Origin: Rickettsiales bacterium
GTDB lineage: Bacteria; Pseudomonadota; Alphaproteobacteria; Rickettsiales; UBA3002
Reading direction: 5' to 3'
NCBI GenBank assembly: GCA_027489915.1
Contig: JAIXZB010000187.1
Span: 1-5,291, forward strand
DNA length: 5,291 nt
Shown piece by piece: positions 1-5,049 of the stretch; the stretch's first letter is position 1; each line of letters begins with the position of its first letter. The position numbers and the translations under genes were made by a program. Under the pieces are notes generated by a model that had not been told where the DNA came from, did no database searches, and saw only the letters and a program-made list of their open reading frames with translations.

Positions 1-21
1 TAACTACAAGGATGTAGACCC

Positions 22-2310
22 ATGAAGCATTACTCAATGCGCGCTCGCTCAGCCTATATTCGTGCATTTACGCTGATTGAATTATCGATTGGATTGGTGA
101 TTATGAGTTTGCTTGCAGCGGGTGCGCTGACGGTGGGTGGTGTTGTAGTGGAACAGCAGCAATTTACGGGCAGCAACCAGCGGGTTGCGGAAGCGAAAAA
201 AGCGATTGAGAATTACTTTTCGGTGAATGGCAGACTGCCCTGCCCCGCAAGCCTGACCACTGCATCGGGCGCAGCTGGATTTGGGGTGGAGGTGAATTGC
301 GCTGCAGGCGGTGGTGCCCCTGCTGGCACGGCACGTGTGAACAGTGGCGGTGCATTCTCGGGCGGTGCGAATACGGCGGGTGTAGTGCGCATTGGTGCAC
401 TGCCTGTGCGCACACTGGGACTGCGCGACAGTGCGATGAGCGATGAATACGGCAACCGTATTTTATATTCGATGACCGAACAGTTTGGCACGGTTGCCAC
501 CGTAGCGGCTGCCACAGGAGCGATTACGCTGAGGGATGGCAATGGCAACGATATCGCGACTTCTGCCACTGCGAACGGTGCGGTATTTGCTGTATATAGT
601 GCTGGGCCTGATGGCAAGGGTGCGAACCGCTATCAATCGGGTGCTGCAACGGTTGTGGGCTGCGCGGGCGGGCTGGATGCAGAGAACTGCAACGGTGATA
701 TTATCCTGCGCGACACACGGTTTAACAACGGCGCGGGCGCTGCGAGTTATTACGACGACATGCTGCAATGGTCGCCTAAATACCTGCTGACCAACAGCTC
801 TACATCCACTGCCGCGAGTGGATCAACGGGATGGGTGCAATATAATAATGGCGGGTTCCTCGGCTCAAACGCCAACTTCTTCTGGGATATCGGCAATAAC
901 AGGCTCGGAATTGGGACCGCAACGCCAAGTATGCCCTTGCATGTGAGAAGTAGTTATGGCCCTGCGTTGTTTGAGACTTCTAATACGGGCTACACAGATA
1001 TAAACGTGTATAACTCATCGGTCGGAGCGATAAATACGGGTGGCTCTACTTGGTCGTTTTTAGTAGCGGGATCGGCGGGAATAAACGGACAACCCCCAGG
1101 ATCAATGGCCCTGCATCAGCATGGTGCTGCACCGCGGCTGGTGATTGACAATACTGGGAATGTGGGGATTGGTACGGCAAACCCCACTCGCGCCTTGCAG
1201 GTGCAGCGCAACACAACCGATTATGTGGCGTATTTGTATAATACCGACACTACCAATGGTTATGGTGTATATGCCCGAGGTGGAGCTTATGGATTGGTTG
1301 CTTACGCGGATAACGCATCGGGCAATGCGGTTGTTGGACAAAATGTTGGTACGGGTGCGACAGGATATTTAGGTTCCGGTACAGCGGGCATATATGGATC
1401 AACGCCCAATTCAGCAAGTAACGCTGTTTATGGAGTTAACTCTGGAAGTGGTTCCTCTGGGTATTTAGGTTCAGGAGGCACTGGGGTTTATGGCATAGGC
1501 ACAACTGGGCATGGAGTGTATGGCCTTTCAGTAAGCAATATGGGAGTGTATGGGCAAACAAGCAACGGATCAAATAATGCGATAATGGGATATAACGCTT
1601 CATCAGGTGCAGCAGGGTATTTGGGTAGCACTAATAACGGGGTGGTTGGTTCAGGGCCTAATTATGGCGGATACTTTACTGGCGGTTTTATTGGCTTATT
1701 TGGCTACAATACTACCATCGGCACACATGGATATATAGGCTATGGCAGCTGGTCGTTCTCTGGCACTGGCGATATATATACGAGCGGTGTTGTGGTTTCG
1801 AGTTCTGATAAGCGACTGAAGGAAGACATAAAAGACATTAAATCTCCTTTGCAGCAGGTCATGAAACTGCATCCTGTTACCTATAACTGGAAAAAGAACT
1901 CGGAACAGGCGCTTACCCAAAAAGGGATTCAGTATGGCCTAATTGCACAGGAAGTGCGTGATGTCATCCCCAATATTGTGAGGGAAGCAGAGGCAACTCC
2001 TCAACTAAAAGATTCCAAGACCGGTAAATTGCTACCCAAAACTTTAAATCAGGAACTAGGCACATTCCTGACCATCGATTATTCGCGTTTTGTACCGTTT
2101 CTCATTGGTGCGGCAAAGGAATTGAAAGCCGAAAACGATGCCTTAGGTGCTAGAGTAGAGGCTCTTGAAAAAGCCCTTGGTGAGAAAGGTGTTGTGGTAC
2201 CTGAGGCGAAGCCTGCTAATGACACTATGAATTACCGTACATTGTCGCTGCTGCTTGGTGGTGCGCTTGCGGGGTTTGTGCTGACATCGCTGGTGAGACG
2301 GCGGGGGTAA
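22..2310 (+). CDS. Prepilin / tail-fibre / S74 autochaperone fusion protein with C-terminal membrane helix
   Basis: A 762-residue protein that probably forms a trimeric fibre anchored in or passing the inner membrane. Seen: a basic leader (residues 1-15) and a class III prepilin site A15|FTLIE with the conserved Glu at E20, followed by a hydrophobic helix to about 43. A pseudopilin-like domain runs to about 255 and holds all four cysteines (C74, C93, C214, C223), enough for two disulfides. A Ser/Thr linker (257-269) leads to a fibre region with two GIGT motifs (296-299, 382-385) and Gly/Tyr-rich repeats (415-575). A Peptidase_S74 / intramolecular chaperone domain follows (about 593-695), with SSDKRLKEDI and YGLIAQEV, then a coiled coil (about 697-720) and a membrane helix (about 740-758) ending RRRG. 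The start at 22 is supported by AAGGA at 8-12. The pilin part is much GC-richer than the fibre part, suggesting a modular origin. Known: S74 domains trimerise phage fibres and then cut themselves off. Inferred: a cell-surface or pseudopilus-linked fibre; the target is unknown. Confidence 0.93.
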   Translation: MKHYSMRARSAYIRAFTLIELSIGLVIMSLLAAGALTVGGVVVEQQQFTGSNQRVAEAKKAIENYFSVNGRLPCPASLTTASGAAGFGVEVNCAAGGGAPAGTARVNSGGAFSGGANTAGVVRIGALPVRTLGLRDSAMSDEYGNRILYSMTEQFGTVATVAAATGAITLRDGNGNDIATSATANGAVFAVYSAGPDGKGANRYQSGAATVVGCAGGLDAENCNGDIILRDTRFNNGAGAASYYDDMLQWSPKYLLTNSSTSTAASGSTGWVQYNNGGFLGSNANFFWDIGNNRLGIGTATPSMPLHVRSSYGPALFETSNTGYTDINVYNSSVGAINTGGSTWSFLVAGSAGINGQPPGSMALHQHGAAPRLVIDNTGNVGIGTANPTRALQVQRNTTDYVAYLYNTDTTNGYGVYARGGAYGLVAYADNASGNAVVGQNVGTGATGYLGSGTAGIYGSTPNSASNAVYGVNSGSGSSGYLGSGGTGVYGIGTTGHGVYGLSVSNMGVYGQTSNGSNNAIMGYNASSGAAGYLGSTNNGVVGSGPNYGGYFTGGFIGLFGYNTTIGTHGYIGYGSWSFSGTGDIYTSGVVVSSSDKRLKEDIKDIKSPLQQVMKLHPVTYNWKKNSEQALTQKGIQYGLIAQEVRDVIPNIVREAEATPQLKDSKTGKLLPKTLNQELGTFLTIDYSRFVPFLIGAAKELKAENDALGARVEALEKALGEKGVVVPEAKPANDTMNYRTLSLLLGGALAGFVLTSLVRRRG
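892..1203 (+). repeat. Two tail-fibre-type GIGT motifs within the fusion protein
   Basis: Residues 291-308 (NNRLGIGTATPSMPLHV) and 378-394 (GNVGIGTANPTRALQV) are two diverged copies of the N-x-G-I-G-T-x-x-P-x-x-x-L-x-V motif. This motif is common in phage tail fibres and related bacterial fibre proteins that end in an S74 chaperone. The copies lie about 85 residues apart and mark the start of the fibre section after the pilin module. Confidence 0.75.
1330..1743 (+). repeat. Four 16-residue Gly/Asn/Tyr repeats in the fibre shaft
   Basis: Residues 437-452 (VVGQNVGTGATGYLGS), 469-484 (VYGVNSGSGSSGYLGS), 521-536 (IMGYNASSGAAGYLGS) and 559-574 (LFGYNTTIGTHGYIGY) share the pattern hydrophobic-x-G-x-N-x6-G-Y-L/I-G. 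Copy starts are 32, 52 and 38 residues apart, so inserts of different length separate them. The DNA copies have diverged more than the protein pattern, which points to old duplication with selection on the fold. Such regular Gly/Tyr spacing fits stacked beta structure in a trimeric shaft; the fold is inferred. Confidence 0.85.
1483..1572 (+). repeat. Tandem 10-residue GVYG repeat
   Basis: GVYG occurs at residues 488-491, 498-501 and 508-511, an exact period of 10 residues (30 bases). Looser relatives are GIYG at 456 and GVYA at 415. The block is inserted between the second and third 16-residue repeats, so it looks like a local expansion of the shaft. Exact spacing without frame loss suggests each unit adds one turn or layer of a beta fibre. 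Confidence 0.75.
1798..2106 (+). other. Peptidase_S74 self-cleaving chaperone domain (protein domain)
   Basis: Residues about 593-695 carry the hallmarks of the endosialidase-type intramolecular chaperone: S595-D596-K597-R598-L599-K600, then LHPVTYNWK (616-624) and YGLIAQEV (638-645). The Ser with a Lys five residues later is the spacing of the Ser-Lys dyad described for MYRF and phage members, so self-cleavage next to S595 is expected. Between YGLIAQEV and the closing TIDYSRFVPFLIGAAKEL segment is a Lys-rich insert (about 655-680). The domain normally folds as a trimer before cutting. Confidence 0.85.
2239..2298 (+). other. C-terminal membrane helix with RRRG tail (protein segment)
   Basis: Residues about 740-758 (TLSLLLGGALAGFVLTSLV) form one hydrophobic, glycine-containing helix followed by RRRG at the very end. 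With the prepilin helix placing the body of the protein outside the cytoplasm, this helix would run back in and leave the arginines in the cytoplasm, matching the positive-inside rule. A short helix plus Arg cluster also resembles C-terminal sorting tags such as GlyGly-CTERM, but no clear GG or PEP signature precedes it. Confidence 0.7.
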
Positions 2311-2335
2311 ATCTTCCCCCGCACGTGTTGCGGGG
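2301..2335. other. Two mutually exclusive GC-rich hairpins at the end of the fibre gene
   Basis: GCGGGGG (2301-2307) can pair with CCCCCGC (2316-2322), a 7-bp stem enclosing the stop codon. CCCCGC (2317-2322) can instead pair with GCGGGG (2330-2335), a 6-bp stem with a 7-base loop. Both use the same C-run, so only one can form. No T-tract follows on either strand, so a standard intrinsic terminator is not supported. The hairpins could still mark or protect the transcript end. Confidence 0.45.
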
Positions 2336-2350
2336 TCTGGGGTTCAGAGT

Positions 2351-2386
2351 ACGAGGTGGTGCGCGTTGAGGCGCGGATACCACCGT
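2351..2386. other. Imperfect hairpin between the convergent genes
   Basis: GGTGGTG (2355-2361) pairs with TACCACC (2378-2384, one G-T pair). CGCG (2362-2365) pairs with CGCG (2372-2375) across a two-base bulge, with a six-base loop, and AC/GT at 2351-2352 and 2385-2386 can extend the base. It lies in the gap between the fibre gene and phaZ, about 48 bases past the phaZ stop. No T-run follows in either direction, so its role as a bidirectional transcript end is only a guess. Confidence 0.4.
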
Positions 2387-2433
2387 TATGCAACAGGGCA
2401 GGTTACACTCATGCGGTATGACAGTATAAAAAA

Positions 2434-3678
2434 TTAATCGTGCTTATTTATCCACTCGGAAATCACAGGGCGTACGAGCTCGCGCCATTTCTTACCGTTG
2501 AAGATGCCGTAATGGCCAACGCCGTGCTGAAGGTGGTATTTCTTCTTCGCGTCGGGCAGGCCTTTGGCGATGGTGAGTGCGGCTTTGGTCTGGCCAACGC
2601 CTGAAATATCATCAAGCTCACCTTCAATCGCAAGAATTGCGGTTTTGGTGATGGCTTCAGGGCGCACACGCCATTCGCGGTGGAAGAACTCACCTTTGGG
2701 AAGTGAGTGTTTATGAAACACTTCCTCGATGGTTTGCAGGTAGAACTCGGCAGGCAAATCGGCGACGGCCAAGTATTCATTGTAGAAGGCGCGGTGTGCG
2801 GCAGCACTTTCGCCATCGCCTTGCACGACGTGCTTGAATAGCTTGGCATGCTCGCCTGCATGACGCTCGAAATTCATGCTCATGAAGCCTGCGAGCTGCA
2901 AGAAGCCAGGATATACACGGCGCATGAAGCCAGGGTAATTAAGCGGCACACGTGTAACCACGTTCGATTCAAACCATTCCATTGGATGTTCTTTGGAGAA
3001 CTGGTTCACTTTGGTAGGCGCTTCGCGTGTATCGACTGGCCCACCCATGAGGGTCATGGTGCGTGGCGTTGCAGGATCTTTCAGATCGCTCATATGCGCA
3101 ACGGCAGCAAAGAGGGGAACAGAAGGCTGGCACACGGCCATGGTGTGCAGTGGCATGCCCGATTTATGCATAATCTGCAAAAATTCGATGACGTAATCGA
3201 TATAGGTATTCAAATCGAATTCGCCTTTGAACAGCGGAATCTCACGCGCATCCAGCCAATCGGTGATATAGACATCGTGGTGAGGAAGTAGTGCTTCAAC
3301 CGTGCCGCGTAAGAGTGTGGCATGGTGACCCGACATGGGGGCAACCAGCAGTAATTTCGATTGTTTGATTTTGCCTTGTTTCTTGAAGCGCAGCAAACGG
3401 CAGAACGGTTTTTCTACAACGATTTCTTCCCAGATTTCGACATTCTTGCCTGCAACTTCGCAGTGCTTGATACCAAATTCGGGCTTGGGATACGATTGTG
3501 TGACGCGCTCGATAATTTCTGCACCTGCAGCCAAATGGCGGCCCACACCCGTGTAAGAATGAGGGTTCATTGGGTTGTTGAAGAATTGTTTGGTCGCATT
3601 GGCCATAAGGCGCATCGGCGCAAGCGATGCCTGATGCATCTCGCGAAGCCCATAGAGCGAAGCATTTTCAAAAATCAC
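2434..3678 (-). CDS. phaZ: Intracellular polyhydroxyalkanoate (PHB) depolymerase
   Basis: Breaks down stored polyhydroxybutyrate granules in the cytoplasm to 3-hydroxybutyrate oligomers or monomer. The product is 414 residues, the usual length of the PhaZ / PHB_depo_C family, with no signal peptide. Seen, counted from the GTG at 3678: LLVAPMSGHH (110-119), which lies where the first alpha/beta-hydrolase strand and oxyanion region are expected; AVCQPS with nucleophile C183; EGELDDISG with catalytic D356 or D357; and GVGHYGIFNGKKW with H389. A cysteine nucleophile in place of serine is typical of this intracellular family; from memory the Ralstonia PhaZ1 triad is C183-D355-H388, almost the same numbering. 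An in-frame ATG at 3699 would add seven residues but has no good ribosome binding site, while the GTG has AAAGGA seven bases upstream. The gene stands alone, convergent with the fibre gene; its leader holds inverted repeats. No phasin or synthase gene is in the window. Confidence 0.95.
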   Translation of the reverse strand: MIFENASLYGLREMHQASLAPMRLMANATKQFFNNPMNPHSYTGVGRHLAAGAEIIERVTQSYPKPEFGIKHCEVAGKNVEIWEEIVVEKPFCRLLRFKKQGKIKQSKLLLVAPMSGHHATLLRGTVEALLPHHDVYITDWLDAREIPLFKGEFDLNTYIDYVIEFLQIMHKSGMPLHTMAVCQPSVPLFAAVAHMSDLKDPATPRTMTLMGGPVDTREAPTKVNQFSKEHPMEWFESNVVTRVPLNYPGFMRRVYPGFLQLAGFMSMNFERHAGEHAKLFKHVVQGDGESAAAHRAFYNEYLAVADLPAEFYLQTIEEVFHKHSLPKGEFFHREWRVRPEAITKTAILAIEGELDDISGVGQTKAALTIAKGLPDAKKKYHLQHGVGHYGIFNGKKWRELVRPVISEWINKHD

Positions 3679-3685
3679 GGCGTAG

Positions 3686-3693
3686 TCCTTTCT
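3686..3693 (-). promoter_or_regulatory. Ribosome binding site that sets the phaZ GTG start
   Basis: Read on the minus strand, AGAAAGGA ends seven bases before the GTG at 3678. The ATG at 3699 lies upstream of this site and has only GGGGA about 14 bases ahead of it. The GTG start also gives an N-terminus (IFENASLYGLREMHQ) and triad numbering in line with the family. Confidence 0.7.
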
Positions 3694-3705
3694 GTGCATT
3701 CATCA

Positions 3706-3720
3706 GTGGGTTATCCCCAC
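3706..3720. repeat. Short perfect inverted repeat in the phaZ leader
   Basis: GTGGG (3706-3710) and CCCAC (3716-3720) form a 5-bp stem with loop TTATC, just ahead of the phaZ Shine-Dalgarno site. If transcribed it would put a small hairpin about 13 bases upstream of the ribosome binding site, leaving that site open but making the ATG at 3699 less accessible. Whether it acts is unknown. Confidence 0.35.
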
Positions 3721-3834
3721 CATCCACAAGATAACAGCATATGGTAAAGAAAGAGTGAAGGCGCAGAGTGCAGGTTGCGCAGATAGCAAAGAAATGCTGT
3801 GTGTCTGTTTTTATCTAACATTAAGTAATGACTA

Positions 3835-3861
3835 GCATATTTTAGAAAATGCTGCAAAGCA
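3835..3861 (-). promoter_or_regulatory. Possible phaZ promoter and operator region
   Basis: The minus strand reads TAAAAT at 3844-3839, five of six bases of a sigma-70 -10 box, but no convincing -35 box lies 16-18 bases upstream. The box sits inside an inverted repeat, GCATATTTTAGAAAATGC on the plus strand (3835-3852, one unpaired base). This overlaps a second dyad, TGCT-4-AGCA (3850-3861). PHA regulators of the PhaR type bind TGC/GCA-rich dyads, so an operator is possible. The assignment rests on pattern only. Confidence 0.22.
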
Positions 3862-3904
3862 CAAAATACACAATGATGCGTTTGTAATGCGAAGGCAATA
3901 TACT

Positions 3905-3934
3905 GGGGCAGTTATGCAACATGTAAACTGCCCC
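3905..3934 (-). terminator. Hairpin at the end of the three-gene operon
   Basis: GGGGCAGTT (3905-3913) and AACTGCCCC (3926-3934) form a perfect 9-bp stem with a 12-base loop, starting nine bases after the stop codon of the 134-residue gene. Position and stem strength fit a transcript end. In the direction of transcription the stem is followed by AGTATATTGCC, not a T-run, so termination may be weak or factor-dependent, or the stem may protect the 3' end from exonucleases. Confidence 0.5.
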
Positions 3935-3942
3935 CGAAAGTA

Positions 3943-4347
3943 CTATAACCCTTTTTCTAAGAGGTCAATAATAGCTGTGGTACGTTCTTTTACTTCACTT
4001 ACGTTGCTGATGCTATGATCTATAACCAGTTTACCATCCTTAAAAGTAAAATTGCTTGGAGTCCAATAATTACTGGTACAGGTAATAAGGATAGATTTCA
4101 GCCCAGCCGCTAGTGCCTCTTTACCCATATCATCACGCGCTATAGAGGTGAGTGCTTCGATAAGTGGAATAAAATAAAGCGGCCCAAAACTTTCATGGTA
4201 CAAATGCACCTGCCCTTCCGCAGCCAGTTTATCCCATTCTACATCGAGTGTGACACCGCTTCCCGTTAGTGCTGTGATGGCTTTCTTGTGGGTTTCGAAT
4301 TCCCCTTTTTTATATTCGTCTATCGCGCGTCTTTCGGCAAGTCCCAT
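3943..4347 (-). CDS. Conserved-looking hypothetical protein, 134 residues
   Basis: I do not recognise this family. It is a small soluble protein with no signal peptide or membrane segment. The N-terminal third is charged and helical (MGLAERRAIDEYKKGEFETHKK, residues 1-22). A likely strand and acidic turn follow (TLDVEWDKLAAEG, 33-45), then an aromatic stretch HLYHESFGPLYFIPLIEAL (48-66) and DDMGKEALAAGLKSILIT (72-89). The end has two probable strands, FTFKDGKLVIDHSIS, and a helix (117-133). The mixed alpha/beta pattern looks like a compact single domain. C90 is the only cysteine. The start is well supported: AGGAG at 4358-4354 lies six bases before the ATG, within the 15-base gap after the upstream gene. 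It is the last gene of the operon with the keto-acid decarboxylase, so a role linked to that enzyme is possible but unproven. Confidence 0.85.
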   Translation of the reverse strand: MGLAERRAIDEYKKGEFETHKKAITALTGSGVTLDVEWDKLAAEGQVHLYHESFGPLYFIPLIEALTSIARDDMGKEALAAGLKSILITCTSNYWTPSNFTFKDGKLVIDHSISNVSEVKERTTAIIDLLEKGL

Positions 4348-4353
4348 AGGTAA

Positions 4354-4358
4354 CTCCT
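4354..4358 (-). promoter_or_regulatory. Ribosome binding site of the 134-residue gene
   Basis: AGGAG on the minus strand lies six bases from the ATG at 4347 and only four bases past the stop codon of the preceding gene. Termination of one gene and initiation of the next therefore share one ribosome footprint, favouring translational coupling. Confidence 0.75.
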
Positions 4359-4362
4359 ATCG

Positions 4363-5034
4363 TTAAACAATGACAGAATTCATAGCGGATGCAATACGCT
4401 GTTTCAAGGAAGGTCGAGGCATTACTGATAAGTCTACGCGTATTTCAAGTACGCTGTTGCATGTTTCAATCATCAGCTCTTTTGCTGGAGAGTGGCTAAG
4501 TGAGATAGAGGTAAGGGAAGCAAAAAACGCTGTGGTGATAGTATCTGCGCCGATTGTTGCAATCTCATCGGCAAGCATGGAGAGTATATCCAGACCATTT
4601 GCCCAGATAATGGAATCAAAATCTGTTGTAATTGTAATGGGGGGACAAACACCCATGACTGCGCGGATGCGATCTGACAGGTCGCTGACGCTGCGATGGG
4701 CTTTTAAGGCGGAAAGCGGCGTTTCACCTGCAGGCCGTGATAGTGTCTCAGGTGAAAGTGCGATAAGCAGATGCGTTGCATCATGGATAGTAAGCGAGGT
4801 AATGCTTGCAACCTGTACAAGCGTAATGTCATCTCGCCCATTTCCTTCGCCCGCAAGATACAATACGGCACCTTCGCGCAAGCTATGGTAGCCATGCATC
4901 CAGCCTGTGATGATGCCACTTTGGGTGTAAACTGTAAGCCGTATATTGGCACTACCCAGCTCAGACAGATACCGTTGCAGCTTTTCCAGTGAAGACGCTA
5001 TCGACTCGGGTTTTATCGCATTTAGTATATCCAT
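4363..5034 (-). CDS. Hypothetical protein, 223 residues
   Basis: I do not recognise this family. No signal peptide or membrane helix is evident. Residues 1-26 form an amphipathic helix. Residues 30-85 look like a small beta barrel, with strands around IRLTVYTQSGIITGWM (31-46), AVLYLAG (56-62) and TLVQVASITSLTIHD (71-85). The order helix, then twisted strands with a glycine at the turn, then a final V-x-V-x-x-I-x-x-L-x-I strand loosely recalls Sm/SH3-like barrels; this is a visual analogy only. After a Pro/Ala linker (about 94-112), a second alpha/beta half contains ITITTDFDSI (133-142) and a long helix (146-160), ending in strand EIRVDLS (197-203) and a helix. The ribosome binding site is modest: AAGAGA at 5049-5044, nine bases before the ATG, overlapping the end of the decarboxylase gene. 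Gaps of 15 bases on each side make it the middle gene of the operon. Confidence 0.83.
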   Translation of the reverse strand: MDILNAIKPESIASSLEKLQRYLSELGSANIRLTVYTQSGIITGWMHGYHSLREGAVLYLAGEGNGRDDITLVQVASITSLTIHDATHLLIALSPETLSRPAGETPLSALKAHRSVSDLSDRIRAVMGVCPPITITTDFDSIIWANGLDILSMLADEIATIGADTITTAFFASLTSISLSHSPAKELMIETCNSVLEIRVDLSVMPRPSLKQRIASAMNSVIV

Positions 5035-5049
5035 AATGGAATTTCTCTT

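Noticed and set aside
213..617. Minus-strand open frame of 134 codons over the pilin region
   Set aside because: It is a shadow of the GC-rich pilin coding sequence, opposite a gene with an unmistakable prepilin signal; its translation is Ala/Pro-rich and featureless.
22..2310. Prophage tail-fibre gene
   Set aside because: The S74 and GIGT parts are phage-like, but the prepilin signal, cysteine-bearing pilin domain and C-terminal membrane helix do not fit a virion protein, and the downstream neighbours are metabolic genes, not phage genes.
2336..2433. Possible tRNA or small RNA in the convergent gap
   Set aside because: There is no T-loop GGTTCGA-type box, no cloverleaf pairing and no promoter or T-run terminator; only the isolated hairpin is supported.
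2848..3291. Open frame of 147 codons on the plus strand
   Set aside because: It is fully antisense to phaZ, whose product has clear catalytic motifs; the translation is His/Cys-rich with no family resemblance.
3711..3728. Two adjacent DnaA-box-like 9-mers, TTATCCCCA and CCATCCACA
   Set aside because: They differ from TTATCCACA by one and two bases, no other boxes or AT-rich unwinding element stand out, and the spot is an ordinary gene leader, so an origin is not supported.
4370..4891. Open frame of 173 codons on the plus strand
   Set aside because: It is the mirror of the 223-residue gene. The minus-strand frame fits a tight operon with regular spacing, and the plus frame has no ribosome binding site.
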